Source: Photobacterium sanctipauli (lineage in GTDB: Bacteria > Pseudomonadota > Gammaproteobacteria > Enterobacterales > Vibrionaceae). From it: a DNA stretch of 64,000 nt. Each line of letters begins with the position of its first letter. Position 1 is the stretch's first letter. The stretch is from contig NZ_PYMA01000017.1 of the NCBI RefSeq assembly GCF_003026495.1, positions 62,001-126,000 of the forward strand. The letters are read 5' to 3'. Made by a program: the position numbers and the translations under genes. A model generated the notes under the pieces. It saw only the letters and a program-made list of their open reading frames with translations, was not told the origin of the DNA and did not search any database. Below, piece after piece: positions 60,843-64,000 of the stretch.

Positions 60843-61472
60843 ATGTCTAGCACTAAAACAGAACTACCTAACGCCGAAACAGCTTTGATCGGCCGAGCAA
60901 CACCTATCATTCCCTCGGGCCCACACGCCGTCAACGGTACACCGCTTAACGACTCGGTTCCTGATGGTCTGGAAGAAATTATCGTTGGAATGGGCTGCTT
61001 TTGGGGGGCGGAGAGGCTTTTTTGGAAACAGCATGGCGTTTATAGTACGGCAGTTGGCTATTGTGGCGGCTTTACCCCAAACCCAACCTATGAGGAAGTT
61101 TGTAGCGGTAAAACAGGCCACACTGAAGTGGTTAGGGTGATTTTCGATCCCCAAATCAGTTCTCTCGATCAGATATTAACCTTGTTCTGGGAGAATCATG
61201 ATCCAACCCAGGGCATGCGCCAAGGAAACGACAGGGGGACCCAATATCGTTCAGCTATTTACACGCACACAGAAAATCAAGCTTTACACGCCCAACAAAC
61301 CAAAGAGCGCTATCAAAGTGTGCTTGGTACCAGTGAGATCACAACTGAAATTACTTCAGCAAGTACCTTCTACTTTGCCGAAGACTATCATCAGCAGTAC
61401 TTAGCTAAAAACCCCAATGGCTATTGTGGCCTTGGCGGGACTGGCATCTGCATGCCCCCTCAGGATAAATAA
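60843..61472 (+). CDS. msrA: Peptide methionine-S-sulfoxide reductase MsrA
   Basis: Repairs oxidised methionine (S-sulfoxide). Start taken at MSSTKTELPN, since AGGGA lies 8 bases before it; ATG 60834 overlaps that ribosome site. 209 residues. Catalytic Cys52 in GMGCFWGAERLFW; resolving Cys residues in NGYCGLGGTGICMPP near the C-terminus. The long N-terminal extension matches the E. coli form. Divergent from tamA. Confidence 0.97.
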   Translation: MSSTKTELPNAETALIGRATPIIPSGPHAVNGTPLNDSVPDGLEEIIVGMGCFWGAERLFWKQHGVYSTAVGYCGGFTPNPTYEEVCSGKTGHTEVVRVIFDPQISSLDQILTLFWENHDPTQGMRQGNDRGTQYRSAIYTHTENQALHAQQTKERYQSVLGTSEITTEITSASTFYFAEDYHQQYLAKNPNGYCGLGGTGICMPPQDK

Positions 61473-61473
61473 C

Positions 61474-61680
61474 CTATATAACTTCAGCAAGTTGTTCGAT
61501 TTCTCGATTAACTTCGCTTAAAGTCATCAGTACCTTCTTATCCTTGCTATTCGGTGGCAATAAACGGCCACCGTCAAACTCATAACCACCAATACCAACG
61601 ATATAGAGCCTTCCCCGAAAGTAGCTTTTAACGTATCGAGCAACTTGATTTGGCCGGTAATGTTTAAAAATTTTCAGCAT
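61474..61680 (-). CDS. ytfK: YtfK (DUF1107) small protein
   Basis: 68 residues from MLKIFKHYRPNQVARYVKSYFRGRLYI; length and sequence match E. coli YtfK (68 residues, KIFQRYNPLQVAKYVK...). In E. coli YtfK binds SpoT and tips it towards (p)ppGpp synthesis under phosphate or fatty-acid starvation; the same role here is inference from homology. GGGGGA lies 6 bases before the chosen ATG; the ATG two codons earlier sits directly on that site. Its stop is one base from the msrA stop, tail to tail, with no clear terminator between. Confidence 0.9.
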   Translation of the reverse strand: MLKIFKHYRPNQVARYVKSYFRGRLYIVGIGGYEFDGGRLLPPNSKDKKVLMTLSEVNREIEQLAEVI

Positions 61681-61951
61681 ACCCATTCCCCCATATGCTC
61701 TTTCAGACCGGTGCCAACCGGAACAATTACAGAATGCATTGTGCGTTTTTTACCAAGCAAGTTTCTCGCCAAGTTTAGCTACTCTGCTTTCAATACATTG
61801 GGAGCGTCGCCGTTGCAGTTTGAGAAACATTTTGCAAAGCAGTTTTTTTTACTATCTGTGGCACAGAACCCAATTTTTGACACTGGTTTTACCAGTTAGC
61901 AAACCGTAATCTAAGATAATGGAACCTCAAATAATTTATGGAATAAATACA

Positions 61952-62503
61952 ATGAATAAGAAGCTCGCAATTACTTTACTGGCTGCATTATTTCCAACAT
62001 TTGCCATGGCACATAATATTACAGTTGGTGAGCCGATCCCTTCGGTCACAGTGGCTGATAAAGGTGAGATTCTGGTCGAAAACGACGAAGTGGTTTACCA
62101 AGCGTGGAATAGCGAACAACTAAAAGGCAAAGTACGCATTATCCAAGCTATTGCAGGGCGCAGTGCAGCTAAAGCAATGAATGCCGACTTGATGACCGCA
62201 ATAACAGATGCTGGCTTTCCAGCAGACAAATACCAGACCACAACGATCATCAACCAAGGCGACGCGATGTGGGGAACAGGCGGATTCGTAAAATCTTCAG
62301 CCGAAGACAGCAAGCGTGAATTTTCTTGGTCATCAATGGTGCTCGATGCAACAGGCTCTGTTCACGCTGATTGGGAGCTAACTGCCGAAAACTCTGCGAT
62401 TATCGTATTAGATAAAGAGACGAATGTGCTGTTTGTCAAAGAAGGCAAGCTAAGCGCAGCTGAAATCCAACAAGCGTTAGATCTGGTAAAACAAAGTCTA
62501 TAA
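61952..62503 (+). CDS. ytfJ: YtfJ-family periplasmic protein
   Basis: 183 residues: signal peptide (KKLAITLLAALFPTFAMA, cleavage before HNIT) and a thioredoxin-like fold without a CxxC. Family blocks are WNSEQLKGKVRIIQAIAGRSAAKAMNADL and DKYQTTTIINQGDA. Function unknown; E. coli has it beside ytfK. Start at MNKKLAIT, since the upstream in-frame ATG (61919) would only prefix the signal peptide. Confidence 0.93.
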   Translation: MNKKLAITLLAALFPTFAMAHNITVGEPIPSVTVADKGEILVENDEVVYQAWNSEQLKGKVRIIQAIAGRSAAKAMNADLMTAITDAGFPADKYQTTTIINQGDAMWGTGGFVKSSAEDSKREFSWSSMVLDATGSVHADWELTAENSAIIVLDKETNVLFVKEGKLSAAEIQQALDLVKQSL

Positions 62504-62537
62504 CGTACCAAACTAATGCGTTGGAATTCATGACAAA

Positions 62538-62590
62538 GCCATGACCCAGCCCCCCAGTAATGTTATATTATTACAACTTTGGGTCATGGC
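62538..62590. repeat. Perfect 11-bp inverted repeat enclosing the Zur box
   Basis: GCCATGACCCA (62538-62548) and TGGGTCATGGC (62580-62590), perfect inverted copies with a 31-base gap that contains the whole Zur-like box. In RNA this would be a stem with a large loop; in DNA it could be a second operator or a cruciform arm. Confidence 0.85.
62559..62579. promoter_or_regulatory. Zur box
   Basis: AATGTTATATTATTACAACTT. It agrees closely with the gammaproteobacterial Zur consensus as I remember it (AATGTTATAATATAACATT), with the left half perfect and the right half imperfect. It lies 26 bases before the start of the small membrane-protein gene that opens the zinc operon. Confidence 0.75.
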
Positions 62591-62604
62591 ATTTATAAAG
62601 CACA

Positions 62605-62895
62605 GTGAGACTATACTTCCAGCGCAAACAACTATGCCTTATCTCGCTTTTTATCGGTCTAATGGTCATCATTGGGCCCCACACCGTATTGCACAAACTC
62701 GAGGCAACGTCTCCTCATCACCATATTGATAACTGCCCAACCTGCCATGTTATCTATTCAGCCATTTCCCCTGAAGAGCAGCCGTTGGTTCAACTTCCGA
62801 CTGACCTTCTCACTGTCATATCCTTAGTTTTGCCTTTTTGGTATTCAGTGATCTTCACCCAAAATGCAAGAGACCCTCCGCACGCCATTGCTTAA
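62605..62895 (+). CDS. Small two-helix membrane protein with a HHH-x3-CxxCH motif
   Basis: 96 residues from a GTG start; a stop codon (62596) lies just upstream in frame, so GTG is the only start before Met20. Not a gene I can name. Hydrophobic segments at about 11-29 and 68-85 flank a loop with His38-His40 and Cys44-x2-Cys47-His48 (HHHIDNCPTCH). The tail ARDPPHAIA resembles the RxPP end of DUF2946/DUF2607-like metal-associated small proteins (from memory). First gene after the Zur box and 41 bases before zrgA, so a role in zinc handling is likely (inference). No good ribosome site is seen. Confidence 0.6.
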   Translation: MRLYFQRKQLCLISLFIGLMVIIGPHTVLHKLEATSPHHHIDNCPTCHVIYSAISPEEQPLVQLPTDLLTVISLVLPFWYSVIFTQNARDPPHAIA

Positions 62896-62936
62896 TTTCA
62901 GTCTTAGTATCGAATTTTTATGTATATGGAGTCCCA

Positions 62937-63596
62937 ATGAACAACCTAACTAAGCTATCACTATCATCCTTGGCTGTTGCTGCCGCGCTTGTAACCACAG
63001 CGGCTAGTGCAGAAGAAACTTTCCGCCAGCACGGTGCCCATGTTCATGGTGAGGTAGAGCTAAACATGGCGAAAGAAGGCAACCAGGTGCTACTTGAAGT
63101 AAACGCACCAGGCGCAGATGTTGTAGGGTTTGAACATGCACCCACAAACGCAGAGCAAGAAAGCGCCATCGAAGACGCGATTAAAAAGCTAAAGAATGCC
63201 GAATCGCTATTTGTCTTTTCTCAAGCAGCCAACTGCCAGTTAGACCAAGCAATGGTTGATGAAACGCTAACTAAAGATAGCCACGATGACCATGGACACC
63301 ATGACAACCATGACAACCATGACAACCATGACCATCATGAAGGCCACGACCATGATGACCACGCCCATCATGATAAGCATGATGATCATAAAGACCACGA
63401 CCATGATCATGATGGCCATGGTGAATTTAATGCGCAATACGCATTTACTTGCGAAAATATCGACAAGCTTTCACAGCTAGACGCACAATGGTTTAACACC
63501 TTCCCTTCAACAGAAAGCATTACCATAAATGCCATTACAGAAGCCGAGCAGCTATCAGGAAAATTACAGCCTGGCAGCACGGTATTTAAATTCTAA
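62937..63596 (+). CDS. zrgA: His-rich periplasmic zinc protein ZrgA (DUF2796)
   Basis: 219 residues: signal peptide (LSSLAVAAALVTTAASA, cleavage after residue 25), then RQHGAHVHGEVELNMAKEGN, typical of DUF2796, and a low-complexity tract at 116-161 with 20 His in 46 residues mixed with Asp, a probable metal sponge. Cys100 and Cys172 may form a disulfide. In V. cholerae zrgABCDE is a zinc-regulated operon with DUF2796 first; that is the basis for the symbol. GGAG precedes the ATG. The longer frame to 62838 overlaps the gene before and would bury the signal peptide. Confidence 0.88.
   Translation: MNNLTKLSLSSLAVAAALVTTAASAEETFRQHGAHVHGEVELNMAKEGNQVLLEVNAPGADVVGFEHAPTNAEQESAIEDAIKKLKNAESLFVFSQAANCQLDQAMVDETLTKDSHDDHGHHDNHDNHDNHDHHEGHDHDDHAHHDKHDDHKDHDHDHDGHGEFNAQYAFTCENIDKLSQLDAQWFNTFPSTESITINAITEAEQLSGKLQPGSTVFKF
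63301..63327 (+). repeat. Three perfect 9-base tandem repeats inside zrgA
   Basis: ATGACAACC three times in a row, coding for repeated His-Asp-Asn. The repeat unit is in frame, so copy-number change would lengthen or shorten the metal-binding tract without breaking the gene. Confidence 0.85.
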
Positions 63597-63608
63597 TGTA
63601 AGGGGTAT

Positions 63609-63625
63609 GGGGAGCTTAGCTCCCC
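63609..63625 (+). other. Hairpin between zrgA and the ABC ATPase gene
   Basis: GGGGAGC, loop TTA, GCTCCCC. Perfect stem 12 bases after the zrgA stop, with no T-run. Probably protects the zrgA message or lowers expression of the downstream transporter genes. Confidence 0.6.
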
Positions 63626-63641
63626 ATTCAAAGGAAAAGAC

Positions 63642-64000
63642 ATGAAAACAATTGAGCTTAGTCGTCTAACTTTTCGGTGGCCGAACCAACAACGCGACTT
63701 ACTTAATATTCCCTCATTAATAATAAAAAAAGGGGAAAAGGTATTTTTAAAAGGGCCAAGTGGGAGTGGAAAATCGAGCCTTCTCAGTCTTCTTGCCGGC
63801 ATATCCCAACCAACTACTGGCTACATTACGCTTTTGCAGCAGCCTTTTAGCCAACTAAAGTCGAGACAACGGGATCAATTCCGTGCCGACAATATCGGCT
63901 ACATCTTCCAGATGTTCAACTTGCTACCTTATCTCTCGGTTATTGACAACGTACTACTGCCTTGCCGTTTTTCCAAACAAAGGCGTCAACAACTTGGCAA
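63642..64000 (+). CDS. zrgB: ABC transporter ATPase of the zinc operon, cut by window end
   Basis: First 119 codons of a LolD/MacB-type ATPase: MKTIELSRLTFRWPNQQRDLL, Walker A GPSGSGKS at 38-45, and Q-loop region NIGYIFQMFNLLPYLSVIDN. The signature motif and Walker B lie beyond the window. AAAGGAAAAG precedes the ATG. Its place after ZrgA matches V. cholerae zrgB (from memory); a permease should follow. Confidence 0.85.
   Translation, partial: MKTIELSRLTFRWPNQQRDLLNIPSLIIKKGEKVFLKGPSGSGKSSLLSLLAGISQPTTGYITLLQQPFSQLKSRQRDQFRADNIGYIFQMFNLLPYLSVIDNVLLPCRFSKQRRQQLG

Noticed and set aside
61645..61899. 84-codon plus-strand frame across ytfK and the ytfJ upstream region
   Set aside because: First part is antisense to ytfK; the rest lacks any expression signal.
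62541..62729. 62-codon plus-strand frame overlapping the Zur box
   Set aside because: Its start lies inside the operator and it overlaps the CxxCH membrane-protein frame, which has two membrane segments and a metal-type motif.
63286..63480. CRISPR-like or satellite-like short repeat in zrgA
   Set aside because: Repeats are 9-base, in frame and code for His-Asp-Asn; there are no spacers. The Met/Thr-rich frame in another phase is an artefact of this repeat.
1..64000. tRNA, rRNA, insertion sequence, prophage or integron features
   Set aside because: None of the expected signatures (tRNA arms, transposase or integrase motifs, attC sites) was seen on either strand.

Overview
The window is a stretch of core chromosome from a gammaproteobacterium, most likely a member of the Vibrionaceae of the Photobacterium/Grimontia/Enterovibrio type. 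The evidence is the gene set and order: leuO beside ilvIH and leuABCD, an FAA1-type acyl-CoA ligase next to leuO, an MJ1255/VC2487-type glycosyltransferase, the lptD-surA-pdxA-rsmA-apaGH block, a glutamate-type TAXI TRAP transporter beside argR/mdh, and a zrg-type zinc operon. As far as I remember these blocks are separate on the Vibrio cholerae chromosome, so their joining here is itself informative. Genus cannot be settled by eye. No IS element, prophage, CRISPR array, tRNA or rRNA is visible.

Layout. 1-6081: ilvH (cut by the window edge) and ilvI, an acyl-CoA ligase with a FadR-like operator, and leuO, all on the minus strand. 6082-12939 (minus): a glycosyltransferase/PAP2 phosphatase pair, then a TetR-MFP-RND efflux operon with repeated palindromes in front of it. 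12940-18284: the leu operon, led by a classical attenuator (leuL peptide with five Leu codons, antiterminator arm, terminator) before leuABCD. 18379-22691: a DUF547 protein and thiBPQ. 22725-29430: a PIN-PhoH protein, rapA, rluA and a 2-hydroxyacid dehydrogenase. 29509-37372: djlA opposite lptD-surA-pdxA-rsmA-apaG-apaH. 37404-43632: folA-yjjB-yjjP, cgtA, an EamA transporter, rpmA-rplU, and divergent ispB. 43727-45851: a 63-residue protein of unknown function, mdh, argR. 46126-50375: TAXI TRAP binding protein, fused permease and a UspA protein. 50401-55200: ubiX, mpl, fbp, ppa, a periplasmic rhodanese and ytfP. 55201-63596: tamB-tamA, msrA, ytfK, ytfJ, then a Zur-type operator and the start of a zinc operon (a small CxxCH membrane protein, His-rich ZrgA, and an ABC ATPase cut by the window end).

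How the genes work together. IlvIH feeds 2-ketoisovalerate to LeuABCD, with LeuO between them as regulator. LptD, SurA, DjlA and TamAB all serve the outer membrane. RplU/RpmA/CgtA/RsmA/RapA/RluA serve ribosome and transcription upkeep. Most intergenic gaps carry clear hairpin terminators. The parts least explained by standard annotation are the Zur box enclosed by a perfect 11-bp inverted repeat ahead of a small CxxCH membrane protein, the paired palindromes ahead of the efflux operon, the 63-residue protein, a UspA protein with a degenerate nucleotide loop, and an LptD lacking one cysteine of the usual adjacent pair.
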